Assembly: GCF_009183365.2 (NCBI RefSeq)
Contig: NZ_CP068230.1
Span: forward strand, 4,183,001 to 4,247,000
DNA from: Shewanella algae
Lineage (GTDB): Bacteria > Pseudomonadota > Gammaproteobacteria > Enterobacterales > Shewanellaceae
Length of the DNA stretch: 64,000 nt
Direction of reading: 5' to 3'
Shown piece after piece: positions 37,751 to 49,306 of this stretch (its first letter is position 1; every line of letters starts with the position of its first letter). The notes beneath the pieces were generated by a model. That model was not told the origin of the DNA. It saw only the letters and a program-made list of their open reading frames with translations, and did not search any database. The position numbers and the translations under genes were made by a program.

Positions 37751-38476
37751 TCAGAACGGGATATCATCATCCCAGCCGTCATCCAGATCCGGCGTGTAGT
37801 TCTGCTGTTGTGGCTGAGGCTGTGGTGCCGGCCGCTGTTGCGGAGCTGCCTGTTGTTGCGGCGCTGGCTGCTGTGGCTTGGGCGCATAACCTGAGTTCTG
37901 CTGCTGACCATAGCTTTGCTGCTGCGGCGCGTTGTACTGCTGTTGTGGCTGTTGTGGCTGCTGCGGTTGCTGGGCAGGCTTGGGCTGATAGCCGCCGGAC
38001 TGCTGTGGCGCATTGTATTGAGATTGAGACTGTGCCTGACCACCACCGTAACTACCTTGGCTTTGGTTCATACCACCTTGGTTCATACCACCCTGATTGC
38101 CGCCTTGGCTCATACCACCTTGATTTTGGTTACGGCCACCCAGCATCTGCATGGTACCGCCCATATCAACAACCACTTCAGTGGTGTACTTGTCCTGACC
38201 GCTCTGATCTTTCCACTTGCGGGTCTGCAGCTTGCCTTCCAGATACACTTGCGAGCCTTTGCGCAGATATTCACCGGCAATTTCAGCCAGCTTGCCGAAC
38301 ATGACAACCCGATGCCATTCGGTACGCTCTTGCTGTTGGCCCTGCTGGTCTTTCCATGACTCACTGGTGGCCACTGTGATATTCGCTACGGCGTTGCCGT
38401 TTGGCATGTAGCGCACCTCTGGGTCCTGTCCCAGATTGCCCACCAGAATTACCTTATTAACACCACGACTGGCCAT
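37751..38476 (-). CDS. ssb: Single-stranded DNA-binding protein
   Basis: 241 residues, longer than E. coli SSB (178). The OB-fold is in the first 110 residues (NKVILVGNLGQDPEVRYMPNGNAVANI). A long Gln/Gly/Asn/Pro-rich linker (about 115-225) is followed by the conserved acidic tip DDDIPF that binds partner proteins. It coats single-stranded DNA in replication, recombination and repair. It lies 34 bases downstream of the MFS gene on the same strand, and uvrA is divergent from that gene, the common ssb/uvrA neighbourhood. No LexA box was found. Confidence 0.96.
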   Translation of the reverse strand: MASRGVNKVILVGNLGQDPEVRYMPNGNAVANITVATSESWKDQQGQQQERTEWHRVVMFGKLAEIAGEYLRKGSQVYLEGKLQTRKWKDQSGQDKYTTEVVVDMGGTMQMLGGRNQNQGGMSQGGNQGGMNQGGMNQSQGSYGGGQAQSQSQYNAPQQSGGYQPKPAQQPQQPQQPQQQYNAPQQQSYGQQQNSGYAPKPQQPAPQQQAAPQQRPAPQPQPQQQNYTPDLDDGWDDDIPF

Positions 38477-38510
38477 CGAAATCTCCTGCGATTTTCACGT
38501 AATACTTAGC

Positions 38511-39878
38511 TTAATTGACAGAGCCTAACACAGCTCTGGCTTGTCTTAAATCGAATTGATCGTTCACCTTGAGGTAGGCGACTTTTTCTTCCAAAACCAC
38601 TATGGCTTCGGCAACCCCTTGCAGCGCAGACAGCTCGGCGGCCATCTTCTGCGCATGCTCGCGGCCGTTCACCTGAGCCTCCAGAGTGTAACTCTTGAGC
38701 AACACTGGATTTTTCATTCCCAGGGTCAATGCCAGCCAGATAATTAACAGCACCACCGCCACGGTAAATACCCCGGCAGCGCCCATGATTTGATAGGCGC
38801 CCCCACCGAGCAAACCGCCACAGAAGGCACCGAGAAACTGACTGGTGGAATACACCCCCATGGCCGAACCTTTGGCGCCCACAGGACAAAATTTGGCGAT
38901 CAGGCTGGGCAGCGAGGCTTCCAAGTAGTTAAAGCCGGTAAAGAAGGCCACTATGGCTACCGCCAACACCCAAAGACTATGGGAAAACAGCGCCATCGCC
39001 AGCAAGGCAGCCAACATGATCAGCAGGGCCAACTGGAACATGCCCTTGGTATTATTGCGCTTCACGCCGATGATGATCAGCGGCACCATCAAAAAGAAAG
39101 CGCCGACAAAGGCCGGGAAGTACAGCATCCAGTGCTTTTCTTTGGCAAGGCCGGCGTCCACCAAGTCCAGCGGCAATGCCACGAATACCGCCGTCAGTAC
39201 CAAATGCAGAATAAAAATACCGGCATCGAGGCGAAACAACTGCGGATCTTTAAGCATATTTTTCAGCTTGCCCGGTTCCGCCATGGTATCGCCCTTGGGC
39301 GCATGAGCCACAGGGTTGGGTACCAGCAGCTGCACTATCAGCATACCCAGCAGCGCCAAGCCAGCCGTCAGGGCAAACAAGCCAGATAGCCCAAGATGCT
39401 GTGCCACCACAGGCCCCACCAGCAGCGACAAGGCAAAGGAGAAACCTATGCACATGCCTATGATGGCCATCACCTTGGTGCGTTGCTCATCCCGGGTGAG
39501 ATCTGCCGCCAATGCCAGCACGGCGGCGGCGATGGCCCCCATACCCTGCAAGGCGCGGCCGGCGACAACGCCATAAATGCTGTCGGACATAGCCGCCAGG
39601 ACACTGCCGAGGGCAAACACCAACAGGCCACCGAGGATCACCGGCTTGCGGCCAATTCTGTCTGACAGTATCCCCATGGGGATCTGCAGTATCGCTTGAG
39701 TCAGACCATAGGCGCCGATGGCAATACCCACCCACAGAGGTGAGAAGCCTTTGAGATCTTGTCCATAGAGCGCGAAGACAGGCATGATCATGAACAAGCC
39801 CATCATGCGCAGCCCAAATACACTGGCTAATGAGAACGCGACTTTTCTTTCTGTGCCGGAAAGTCCACCGTTGGCCAT
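38511..39878 (-). CDS. MFS transporter with C-terminal YAM-like domain (YajR type)
   Basis: 455 residues. Twelve membrane helices in the first 390 residues, with the MFS motif A in GILSDRIGRKPV (about 68-79). After the last helix comes a soluble domain (about 395-455, LEAQVNGREHAQKMAAELSALQGVAEAIVVLEEKVAYLKV) with the beta-alpha-beta pattern of the YAM domain of E. coli YajR. It is probably a proton-coupled drug or metabolite exporter; the substrate is unknown. It lies between uvrA (divergent) and ssb (same strand). Confidence 0.88.
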   Translation of the reverse strand: MANGGLSGTERKVAFSLASVFGLRMMGLFMIMPVFALYGQDLKGFSPLWVGIAIGAYGLTQAILQIPMGILSDRIGRKPVILGGLLVFALGSVLAAMSDSIYGVVAGRALQGMGAIAAAVLALAADLTRDEQRTKVMAIIGMCIGFSFALSLLVGPVVAQHLGLSGLFALTAGLALLGMLIVQLLVPNPVAHAPKGDTMAEPGKLKNMLKDPQLFRLDAGIFILHLVLTAVFVALPLDLVDAGLAKEKHWMLYFPAFVGAFFLMVPLIIIGVKRNNTKGMFQLALLIMLAALLAMALFSHSLWVLAVAIVAFFTGFNYLEASLPSLIAKFCPVGAKGSAMGVYSTSQFLGAFCGGLLGGGAYQIMGAAGVFTVAVVLLIIWLALTLGMKNPVLLKSYTLEAQVNGREHAQKMAAELSALQGVAEAIVVLEEKVAYLKVNDQFDLRQARAVLGSVN

Positions 39879-39963
39879 AGTTTTTGCCCTGGATTAAGAA
39901 TTTTTTAAGGGAGCGCATGTTACCACGAAGGTTTTGAACAGCTCAAAGAGAAAAACCCAAGTC

Positions 39964-40013
39964 GCCCTCAGCCCACGGCTGAGGGCTTGCTACTGACAGT
40001 AAGGTGTCAGTAG
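39964..40013. promoter_or_regulatory. Two adjacent perfect hairpins between MFS gene and uvrA
   Basis: GCCCTCAGCC-CAC-GGCTGAGGGC (39964-39986) and, three bases on, CTACTGACA-6 nt-TGTCAGTAG (39990-40013). They sit in the divergent promoter region. Neither matches the SOS box. They could be operators or leader structures. Confidence 0.5.
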
Positions 40014-40099
40014 GACAAATGCGCCGCCGCTATCGGCACAGCGCAAAATATGTGATACTTGTGCTCTTTTTCTCCAGTGATTAGCCAAAGTAGAGACTG

Positions 40100-42922
<2,823 letters not shown>

Positions 42923-42929
42923 GGTGACT

Positions 42930-43280
42930 GTGACAGGCAACAGACTGCTGTTATTGGCCCTGGTTATCTGTATGGCGGGTTTATTGCTGGCGGCTTTTGA
43001 TCCCTTGGTGGGTAACTGCAAACGCTATTTGGGTGAAGTAGTGCATTCCGGCCCGGACGGCACTACGGTTGCCCTACCCGATGGCCGCACGGCGCTGGTT
43101 GAACCCAGTGCCCTGCCCCCGGCGACTCTGGTCACCATAGGCGCCAAGCGCCATTTGGTATCGGGTATTGAGGTGTTCAAGCTCAAGGGCCGAGCGGAAA
43201 CCGAGACACCTTCGGCCAGCCGCGGCGGCAACACCCCACCGCCCGGCTATCAGGGCGGCATGGCACAACTCGCCAAATAA
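42930..43280 (+). CDS. Hypothetical single-span membrane protein
   Basis: 116 residues from GTG 42930, which has GAGG five bases before it; an in-frame GTG at 42924 is the alternative. One N-terminal hydrophobic segment (4-22) acts as an anchor or uncleaved signal. A small periplasmic beta-rich part (GPDGTTVALPDGRTALVE) follows, then a Pro/Gly-rich tail. I do not recognise a family. It starts 8 bases after uvrA and is probably co-transcribed, though a role in repair is not implied. Confidence 0.65.
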   Translation: MTGNRLLLLALVICMAGLLLAAFDPLVGNCKRYLGEVVHSGPDGTTVALPDGRTALVEPSALPPATLVTIGAKRHLVSGIEVFKLKGRAETETPSASRGGNTPPPGYQGGMAQLAK

Positions 43281-43353
43281 GCAGGCAAAGCCGTCTTGGG
43301 GAATGGTATAAACTGCAACATAGCTTGAGTTGATTGCCGTTGCCGGAGGCAGG

Positions 43354-44385
43354 ATGCCGATGACACTCTTTATCCGCCCGCAGATGTGGGGACTCTCTAT
43401 CCCTCCCCCGCTGTGGGCACTCCTATTGATATTGCCGGCGCTTGCTGCCGGTTGCAGCAGCTCGCCCGAACGCTGCGGCGGTGAGATTCTGCTGAGCTGG
43501 GCCGAGACGAAGCAGTTGCAACAGGATGTCGAAGTGCTGGCCTCGCCCAGGCTGCAAGGTCGGCGCACCGGCACCCAAGGGGCGTCGTTCAGCCGTGAGT
43601 ACCTCACGGAACGCTTTGAACAAATCGGCCTGCAGCCACCCACTTCGGTATTTCCGCCCCTGGCCGAGACTCTGAGCGGCTTTCAACACTCATTCAACTA
43701 TGTCGATGGCTTTGCCGACGCTCGGGGCATCAACCTGCTGGGCTGGCTGCCGGCTGCCCAGCCGACCACTGAGTGGCGCCTGCTGATTGCCCACTATGAT
43801 CATCTGGGCGATCGCGGCCCGGGCTTTTATCCGGGAGCCGACGACAACGCCTCTGGCGTGGCGGCCTTGTTGGCCATAGCCCGAAGAGTCAAACAAGCGC
43901 CCAGTCGCTACAACCTGCTGTTTATTGCCAGTGACGCCGAAGAGCCGGGACTCTATGGCAGCAAGGCCTTGGTGAGCGCATTGCAACAGAGCGGTTTTGC
44001 CGAGCACATCTCGCTGGCGGTCAATCTGGATATGATAGGCAGGCCCGGGCTTCCCTATGCCATCTACCTCGAAGGCAGCCGCTATTTCCACCACTATGAT
44101 GACTTCAGCGCCGCACTGATGGCGGGCACAGGGCTGTGCATTCGTCCCAGTCATCCGCGCCCTATTGGTCGCAGCGTGCAGCGTACCGATTGGCTCAGGG
44201 CCTCGGATCATTATCCCTTCCACCAGGCTGGGATCCCCTGGCTCTATTTCGGCGTTCCAGCCCACGCCCAGTACCATACCCGTGACGACACGGCAGACAG
44301 ACTGGATTATCCTTTCATCGGCGCCGTGGCCGAGGCGGCGGAACAGTTGCTGCGACTGCCAACTAAGCAGTTACAAAACCGATAG
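43354..44385 (+). CDS. M28 family zinc aminopeptidase, probable lipoprotein
   Basis: 343 residues from ATG 43354, which has GGAGG six bases upstream; the frame extends back to 43330. The hydrophobic N-terminus ends in ALAAGCSS, a lipobox-like site. All M28 zinc-site motifs are present: HYDHLG (His, metal), PGADDNASG (bridging Asp), SDAEEPGLYGS (catalytic Glu and metal Glu), NLDMIG (metal Asp) and a late SDHYPFHQAGIPWLYF region with a final His. It should cleave N-terminal residues from peptides in the cell envelope. Confidence 0.9.
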   Translation: MPMTLFIRPQMWGLSIPPPLWALLLILPALAAGCSSSPERCGGEILLSWAETKQLQQDVEVLASPRLQGRRTGTQGASFSREYLTERFEQIGLQPPTSVFPPLAETLSGFQHSFNYVDGFADARGINLLGWLPAAQPTTEWRLLIAHYDHLGDRGPGFYPGADDNASGVAALLAIARRVKQAPSRYNLLFIASDAEEPGLYGSKALVSALQQSGFAEHISLAVNLDMIGRPGLPYAIYLEGSRYFHHYDDFSAALMAGTGLCIRPSHPRPIGRSVQRTDWLRASDHYPFHQAGIPWLYFGVPAHAQYHTRDDTADRLDYPFIGAVAEAAEQLLRLPTKQLQNR

Positions 44386-44455
44386 TTGGCCTACTATTTG
44401 CTTTAAATTTGCCATAAAAATTCCTTTAGCCGTGGAAAGAAGCAGATTTCGCTGT

Positions 44456-44461
44456 TATAAT
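44456..44461 (+). promoter_or_regulatory. Candidate -10 box of deaD
   Basis: Perfect TATAAT, about 94 bases before the deaD ATG. The -35 region (TGGAAA at 44433-44438, 17 bases away) is poor. It would give a leader of roughly 85 bases, consistent with leader-mediated control of cold-shock helicase genes. Confidence 0.4.
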
Positions 44462-44554
44462 CTGGCGTTTTCGGTGCGGGAAATCGACACGGGGTTGATT
44501 TTCTGTCTGTGAAACTTTCTGCGTCATCCGGACGCGTCCACAAGGCTACAACCC

Positions 44555-46357
44555 ATGTCATCCAGTGAAAAAACTTTCCGAGAACTCGGCCTCTCCGAGG
44601 CGTTGCTGCGTGCTCTAGACGAGCTCGGCTACGAGAACCCGACCCCAATTCAAGCTGCGAGTATCGCCCCCCTGATGGCGGGCCAGGATATTCTCGGCCA
44701 GGCACAGACAGGTACGGGTAAAACCGGCGCCTTTGCTCTGCCTCTGCTTAATGCAACAGATCATAACCTCAACGCACCGCAAATTCTGGTGCTGGCACCA
44801 ACCCGCGAACTGGCGGTACAGGTAGCTGAAGCTTTCTCAAGCTACGCCAAATTCATGAAAGGTTTCCATGTACTGCCTATCTATGGCGGTCAAAGCATGC
44901 ACCAACAGCTGCAGGCGCTGCGTCGCGGCCCTCAGGTAGTCGTTGGTACTCCAGGCCGAGTCATGGACCATATGCGCCGTGGCACCCTCAAGCTCGATAG
45001 CCTCAAAGCTCTGGTGCTGGATGAAGCCGATGAAATGCTGAAAATGGGCTTTATCGACGATATCGAGTGGATCTTGGATCATACTCCGGCCGAGCGTCAG
45101 CTGGCACTGTTCTCTGCCACTATGCCTGAGCAGATCAAGCGGGTTGCCAACAAGCACCTGAACAACCCTGCCACCATCAGCATTGCCGCCAGCCACACCA
45201 CGGTTGACTCCATTGAACAGCGTTTTGTACAGGTGTCTCAGCACAATAAACTGGAAGCCCTGGTACGTGTGCTCGAAGTGGAAAACACCGAAGGTATCAT
45301 CATCTTCGTGCGTACCCGTAACTCCTGTGTGGAACTGGCCGAGAAGCTGGAAGCCCGCGGTTACGCCTCATCACCACTGCACGGTGATATGAATCAACAG
45401 GCCCGTGAGCGCGCCGTGGATCAACTCAAGTCCGGTAAGCTGGACATTTTGATTGCCACCGACGTTGCTGCCCGTGGTCTGGACGTTGAGCGTATCGGTC
45501 ACGTGGTCAACTATGACATCCCTTACGATACCGAAGCCTATGTACACCGTATCGGTCGTACCGGCCGCGCCGGTCGTACCGGGATGGCGATTCTGTTTGT
45601 GACTCACAGAGAGATGCGCATGCTGCGCACCATTGAGCGTGCCACCAACAGCCGTATTTCTCCAATGAAGGTTCCAAGCCCTGAGACTGTGGCCGAGCGC
45701 CGTCTGTCACGTTTGGGCGATCAGGTAGCTGCCACCATAGCCAACGAAGAGCTGGACTTTATGAAGGGCGCCGTGGCTCAGCTGTGTCAGCAGTTGGAAG
45801 TGGACACAGATATTCTGGCGGCCGCACTGCTGCAACAAGTACAGCAGGAGCGTCCGCTGCAGTTGCCTCCGATCCAGGAGCGTCAGCGTGACAGCCGTGA
45901 TGATCGTAGCTCACGCGACGATCGTGGTTCACGGGAAGATCGTGGTTCGCGCCGTCGTGACTCTCGTCCGGTTCCCGGAGATCTCGGCAAGGCCGATTCC
46001 CTGAAGGATAACCCGGATCTGCAGATGTGCCGTTATGTACTGGATGTGGGTCGTGAACACGGCGTGGGTGTGGGCAATATCGTGGGTGCCATCGCCAATG
46101 AAGCCAGCATAGACAGCCGTTACATAGGCCAAATCCAACTGTTTGACTCTCTGACTACAGTCGATCTGCCCGCCGGCATGCCTAAAGACGTACTGGCACA
46201 CCTGAAGAAAGTACGGGTATGTGGCAAACCTATCAATATCCGTGAAGCCGGCAGCCAGAGCTTCGAAGGTGAACAGCGCCCGGCTCGTCGCCCTCGCAAG
46301 CACTCGGGCGAACGCCGTCCGGATCGTAAGCCCCGTCGTCGTGATGACCGCAGCTGA
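44555..46357 (+). CDS. deaD: DEAD-box ATP-dependent RNA helicase DeaD/CsdA
   Basis: 600 residues. Q motif (FRELGLSEALLRAL...PTPIQ), Walker A AQTGTGKT, DEAD in VLDEADEML, SAT, and HRIGRTGRAGRTG are in the first 380 residues. A dimerisation segment follows. The DbpA-type RNA-binding domain (about 490-560) is preceded by an Arg/Asp/Ser-rich repeat region (about 445-475, reiterated DDRGSR-like units) and followed by a basic Arg-rich tail. DeaD/CsdA works in ribosome assembly and mRNA decay at low temperature. Single gene with its own promoter and a strong terminator. Confidence 0.95.
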   Translation: MSSSEKTFRELGLSEALLRALDELGYENPTPIQAASIAPLMAGQDILGQAQTGTGKTGAFALPLLNATDHNLNAPQILVLAPTRELAVQVAEAFSSYAKFMKGFHVLPIYGGQSMHQQLQALRRGPQVVVGTPGRVMDHMRRGTLKLDSLKALVLDEADEMLKMGFIDDIEWILDHTPAERQLALFSATMPEQIKRVANKHLNNPATISIAASHTTVDSIEQRFVQVSQHNKLEALVRVLEVENTEGIIIFVRTRNSCVELAEKLEARGYASSPLHGDMNQQARERAVDQLKSGKLDILIATDVAARGLDVERIGHVVNYDIPYDTEAYVHRIGRTGRAGRTGMAILFVTHREMRMLRTIERATNSRISPMKVPSPETVAERRLSRLGDQVAATIANEELDFMKGAVAQLCQQLEVDTDILAAALLQQVQQERPLQLPPIQERQRDSRDDRSSRDDRGSREDRGSRRRDSRPVPGDLGKADSLKDNPDLQMCRYVLDVGREHGVGVGNIVGAIANEASIDSRYIGQIQLFDSLTTVDLPAGMPKDVLAHLKKVRVCGKPINIREAGSQSFEGEQRPARRPRKHSGERRPDRKPRRRDDRS

Positions 46358-46381
46358 TCCAGCGGATTAAATCAACTCGGT

Positions 46382-46416
46382 AAAAATGCCGCTCACTCAT
46401 AGTGAGCGGCATTTTT
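46382..46416. terminator. Bidirectional terminator after deaD
   Basis: A-run, ATGCCGCTCACT/AGTGAGCGGCAT stem and T-run between the convergent deaD and CWC genes. Confidence 0.93.
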
Positions 46417-46599
46417 CTTTATATTGATTAAGCAGTGTCGGCAGATACAACTGTGCTTGGGAATATCCCGCAGGGTCAGTTCCAGGTAACTAAAATCAGC
46501 CTTCATGCACCAGCAAAGCGCAGGATCTGTCCCGGCCGCCATGGCGCATTGGTTGGCTTGTTGACATACAGGGCAACGAGCAGCAGACTTTTCGGTCAT
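46393..46599 (-). CDS. Cysteine-rich CWC family protein
   Basis: 68 residues, with seven cysteines and the CWC pattern: CPVCQQANQC near the start, CWC at 29-31, and CICRHC near 51-56. Members are small presumed zinc-binding proteins of unknown function. It overlaps the upstream GFA gene by 4 bases, so both zinc-type proteins are made together. Its 3' end lies inside the terminator shared with deaD. Confidence 0.85.
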   Translation of the reverse strand: MTEKSAARCPVCQQANQCAMAAGTDPALCWCMKADFSYLELTLRDIPKHSCICRHCLINIKKNAAHYE

Positions 46600-46976
46600 G
46601 AAGCCTCCCTGTCAGCGGGATGATTGATGCCATCCATCACGGGAGCATCCTTGAAGGTAAAAGGATCCAAGTCGTCGATGCACCCCAGATTAACGCCATA
46701 CTCCTCTGGATTCGAGCGCCTTTGATGGTGAGTATAGATACCGCAGCGACTACAGAAATAATGTTTGGCGGTATGAGTATTGAACTGATAACAGCTGAGC
46801 AGCTCTGCGCCGCTCACCAGCTTGAGATTGGCCAAGGACACAGAAGCTACCGGCGCACCGCGGCGGCGACACATGGAGCAATCACAACGGCGAACATTGT
46901 TCACTCCTTCGGGAAAAGTGAGCGCCAACTGAACCCCGCCACAATGGCAACGGGCAATATAGTGAGTCTGAGTCAT
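46596..46976 (-). CDS. GFA family protein (glutathione-dependent formaldehyde-activating-like)
   Basis: 126 residues from ATG 46976, which has AGGGA upstream. The frame is open to 47207, but the extension has no family similarity. Zinc-binding CxC and CxxC sets of the GFA fold are clear: RCHCGGV (about 9-15), CDCSMCRRRG (about 34-43) and CSRCGIYTHHQRR (about 77-89). The fold was named for a formaldehyde-glutathione enzyme, but most members have no proven activity. It is translationally coupled to the CWC gene. Confidence 0.88.
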   Translation of the reverse strand: MTQTHYIARCHCGGVQLALTFPEGVNNVRRCDCSMCRRRGAPVASVSLANLKLVSGAELLSCYQFNTHTAKHYFCSRCGIYTHHQRRSNPEEYGVNLGCIDDLDPFTFKDAPVMDGINHPADREAS

Positions 46977-47619
46977 GACAATCCCTGTAATCCTGATTGA
47001 ACGGGCAAGCTTATGCTGAAAATTCGAGCAAAACGGCATACGGCTGAATTCATCTTGCCCCAGGGAAAAACCCTTGCCAATAGACAGAAGCTGAACTGCC
47101 AAGCTAAAGAAAGTAATCTTCCCAACAAAGAGTAAGCATTTCCCCCGATATTGCTGCAGCCAATAGCCAAGACTCCCTATCATAATGGAGCAAACTGCGG
47201 CCCACATCTACTACGCCCCAGCTCAAGTCAATGCCGAATTCCCCCCCCCAGGAGTCAGTGATAAGGCGCGGCGACCACTGCCTCAGTATGACGCTAAGCA
47301 TAGCGGCCAAGCTGCTTACCGCCCCTATAACAGCGAGGATTTGTCATCGCCGCTAGAGAGTTGCCAACGAGTGTTTCTATTCGCGAACAAATAGCCTGTC
47401 ACCGGACAGAAACAACCAACCTCATTGATTAGCTGAGTTTTTAATTTATTTTTAAGGAAGCATTTTTCGGTTATAACCCTATGGATCCCATGCCACAAAA
47501 TAGGTAGACTGGCCCCGGTTTACCTCCTTGGAAACAAACCAAGGGATATGATTTGGGGGCGTAAATCGGTTGCTTGAATAGCCAGTACGCGCTCTCCTCA
47601 ACTTATAGAGAAGGAAATA
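46977..47619. other. 643-base non-coding stretch
   Basis: I see no convincing gene or known RNA. A small hairpin, CCTTGG-AAACAAA-CCAAGG, lies near 47526-47544. The end of the stretch has a good ribosome site (GAAGGAA) for the next gene. Confidence 0.4.
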
Positions 47620-48015
47620 ATGGGTTTACAAGAAAAACAATGGAAGCGCTCTATCGAAGAGCAGTATGTGGTTGAGTTCAAGCAGGACATAAAAAGCATT
47701 CTGGATGCCGACCTGGACGTAACCTTTGACTGGGACAGCTTCGACAGCGCCAAAGAGATCATGTACGTGCCCACCTATGCACTGGATCGTGTCAAATCCG
47801 CGTTCAGAGAACTCGCCAACGACCAGGACGCCAAGGAAGAGATTGTTGCGCAGATCAAGACCCTGCATATCAAGAACATCAACGACAATGCCGAAGAAGC
47901 CAAGAACATGCGTATCGGCGATGGCGTTTTCGCACTCGAAGTCGGTTTCGGCGGCAACCACGCCTGTGTCTTTAACGACACAGCTATCCGCCAGTACCTG
48001 GAAAACAACCTCTGA
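47620..48015 (+). CDS. Conserved-looking hypothetical cytoplasmic protein
   Basis: 131 residues, acidic, no signal or membrane segment. The sequence looks like a real folded protein (FKQDIKSILDADLDVTFDWDSFDS; a final beta segment GVFALEVGFGGNHACVFND). The start is well supported by GAAGGAA seven bases upstream. The frame has codon use like its neighbours, and a terminator hairpin follows. I do not recognise the family. It is transcribed alone. Confidence 0.75.
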   Translation: MGLQEKQWKRSIEEQYVVEFKQDIKSILDADLDVTFDWDSFDSAKEIMYVPTYALDRVKSAFRELANDQDAKEEIVAQIKTLHIKNINDNAEEAKNMRIGDGVFALEVGFGGNHACVFNDTAIRQYLENNL

Positions 48016-48071
48016 TCATCTAAGCAGAGCATGATGCCTGGGTTCATCTCCGTTTGAGCCCATTAGTATCC

Positions 48072-48103
48072 AAGGCCGGTCATTCCCCTGAGACCGGCCT
48101 TTC
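48072..48103 (+). terminator. Rho-independent terminator
   Basis: AAGGCCGGTC/GACCGGCCTT stem followed by TTCT, 57 bases after the hypothetical gene. Confidence 0.8.
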
Positions 48104-48196
48104 TATTTATTTCTATGCCCTCCCGGCTATTTAATGCCTGTCCCCTCGGTGGTCTATAGCCAGCAGAGCTGCAATCCCTACTCCTTGCAGCCAGGT

Positions 48197-48223
48197 ATAA
48201 AAAAGCGCGCCTATGGGCGCGCT
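48197..48223 (-). terminator. Terminator of the tsdBA-like operon
   Basis: Read leftward: AGCGCGCC-CAT-AGGCGCGCT followed by TTTTTTA. Confidence 0.88.
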
Positions 48224-48244
48224 GAATAGATTAAGGCTCTGAGC

Positions 48245-49297
48245 TTACTGCTTCTTGGGGAAGACTGGATAAGCCTCTTTGCCCAGCAAGATACCCTTTA
48301 CTTCTTTACCATAGTAACCGGCATGCTTGTGATACTTGCCTTGGGTTTCCTCGAGCTTTCCTTTGAAGCGGGGATCCTGAGGACGCTCATGGGAGTTGAT
48401 ATAGGCAGCCACATCCCAGGCTTGCTGAGTGGTTAGCTGCATACTCTTGCCCAGTGGCATATTCTCGTGAATAAAGAAGGCAGCCGTGTTAACCCTGTGC
48501 ATTCCGGCGCCCCAGTTAAAGCTCTGAGGCCCCCAAAGAGGTGGCAAGGCATATACACCGGCTATCGCCTGACCTTGGCCATCGGCACCATGACATGCCT
48601 GACAATGGGCCTGATAAACCTGCTCACCACGGGCAGGGTCATAGGCCTGCTCAGGTTTGGGGATTGAAGGGTAACCCCGGCCCGGCAGATTGGCGCGTTG
48701 CTCTACCGTCAATTGCTGCTTAATGGCTTCAGGAATAGGGAAGTCTTCCCGTTTGCCGCCCTTGATAAGCTCGGCATCGGCCAGTTCAGGCACTTCGCCT
48801 TTGACGCCGTATTGATCCATCAAGCCACCGACCCCAAGCCAATAGGCATAGGCAGACAAGGCCACCAACTCAGGGCTGCCGCTCTTTGGCGCCTTGCCGT
48901 TCATTGAATAGGTAAAACAGCCCTGGATACGCTCTTCGAAGCTGTTGACCTTATCATTCTTCTTCCGATAAGCAGGATAAGCGAAATAGGCACCCCAGAT
49001 AGGAGAAGCATTAGGCTTACGGCCGGCATCCATGTGGCAGTTGACACAGTTCAGCTCATTGCCGACGTATTTATCCCGCAGTTGCTGAGTATTGACGAAC
49101 AGCTGATAGCCCTTGCGCACCTTGTCACCAAAGGCACCGGCCGGAATGGCATCCAGCGGTCTGGGGATCAGATACTCCTGTCCCTCCACCTTGGGAGAAG
49201 AAGGCAATTGCGCCTGGCGATCGGGAAGGTTCTCGGCCTGGGCCTGAGCTGTCATTGCGGCCACAGCACCCATGATAAACAGAGTAGATTTTTTCAT
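48245..49297 (-). CDS. TsdA-like diheme c-type cytochrome (thiosulfate dehydrogenase/tetrathionate reductase)
   Basis: 350 residues with a signal peptide (1-21). Two heme sites: CVNCH near residue 83 and CQACH near 233. Around the first heme the TsdA pattern is strong: NCVNCHMDAGRKPNASPIWG, then FEERIQGCFTYSMNGKAPKSGSPELVALSAYAYWL. The Cys in GCFTYSMNG corresponds to the axial Cys ligand of the active-site heme in Allochromatium TsdA. The family links two thiosulfates to tetrathionate, or runs the reverse reaction, in the periplasm. It follows a TsdB-like cytochrome by 9 bases. Direction of catalysis is not readable from sequence. Confidence 0.82.
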   Translation of the reverse strand: MKKSTLFIMGAVAAMTAQAQAENLPDRQAQLPSSPKVEGQEYLIPRPLDAIPAGAFGDKVRKGYQLFVNTQQLRDKYVGNELNCVNCHMDAGRKPNASPIWGAYFAYPAYRKKNDKVNSFEERIQGCFTYSMNGKAPKSGSPELVALSAYAYWLGVGGLMDQYGVKGEVPELADAELIKGGKREDFPIPEAIKQQLTVEQRANLPGRGYPSIPKPEQAYDPARGEQVYQAHCQACHGADGQGQAIAGVYALPPLWGPQSFNWGAGMHRVNTAAFFIHENMPLGKSMQLTTQQAWDVAAYINSHERPQDPRFKGKLEETQGKYHKHAGYYGKEVKGILLGKEAYPVFPKKQ

Positions 49298-49306
49298 GCT
49301 GCGTCC

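Noticed and set aside
37711..38304. Open frame opposite ssb, rich in Ala, Val and His
   Set aside because: It is the antisense reading of the Gln/Gly-rich ssb linker, without ribosome site or family similarity.
40014..40099. LexA (SOS) box before uvrA
   Set aside because: No CTGT-N8-ACAG match was found; the CTGACA-type repeat upstream has the wrong sequence and spacing.
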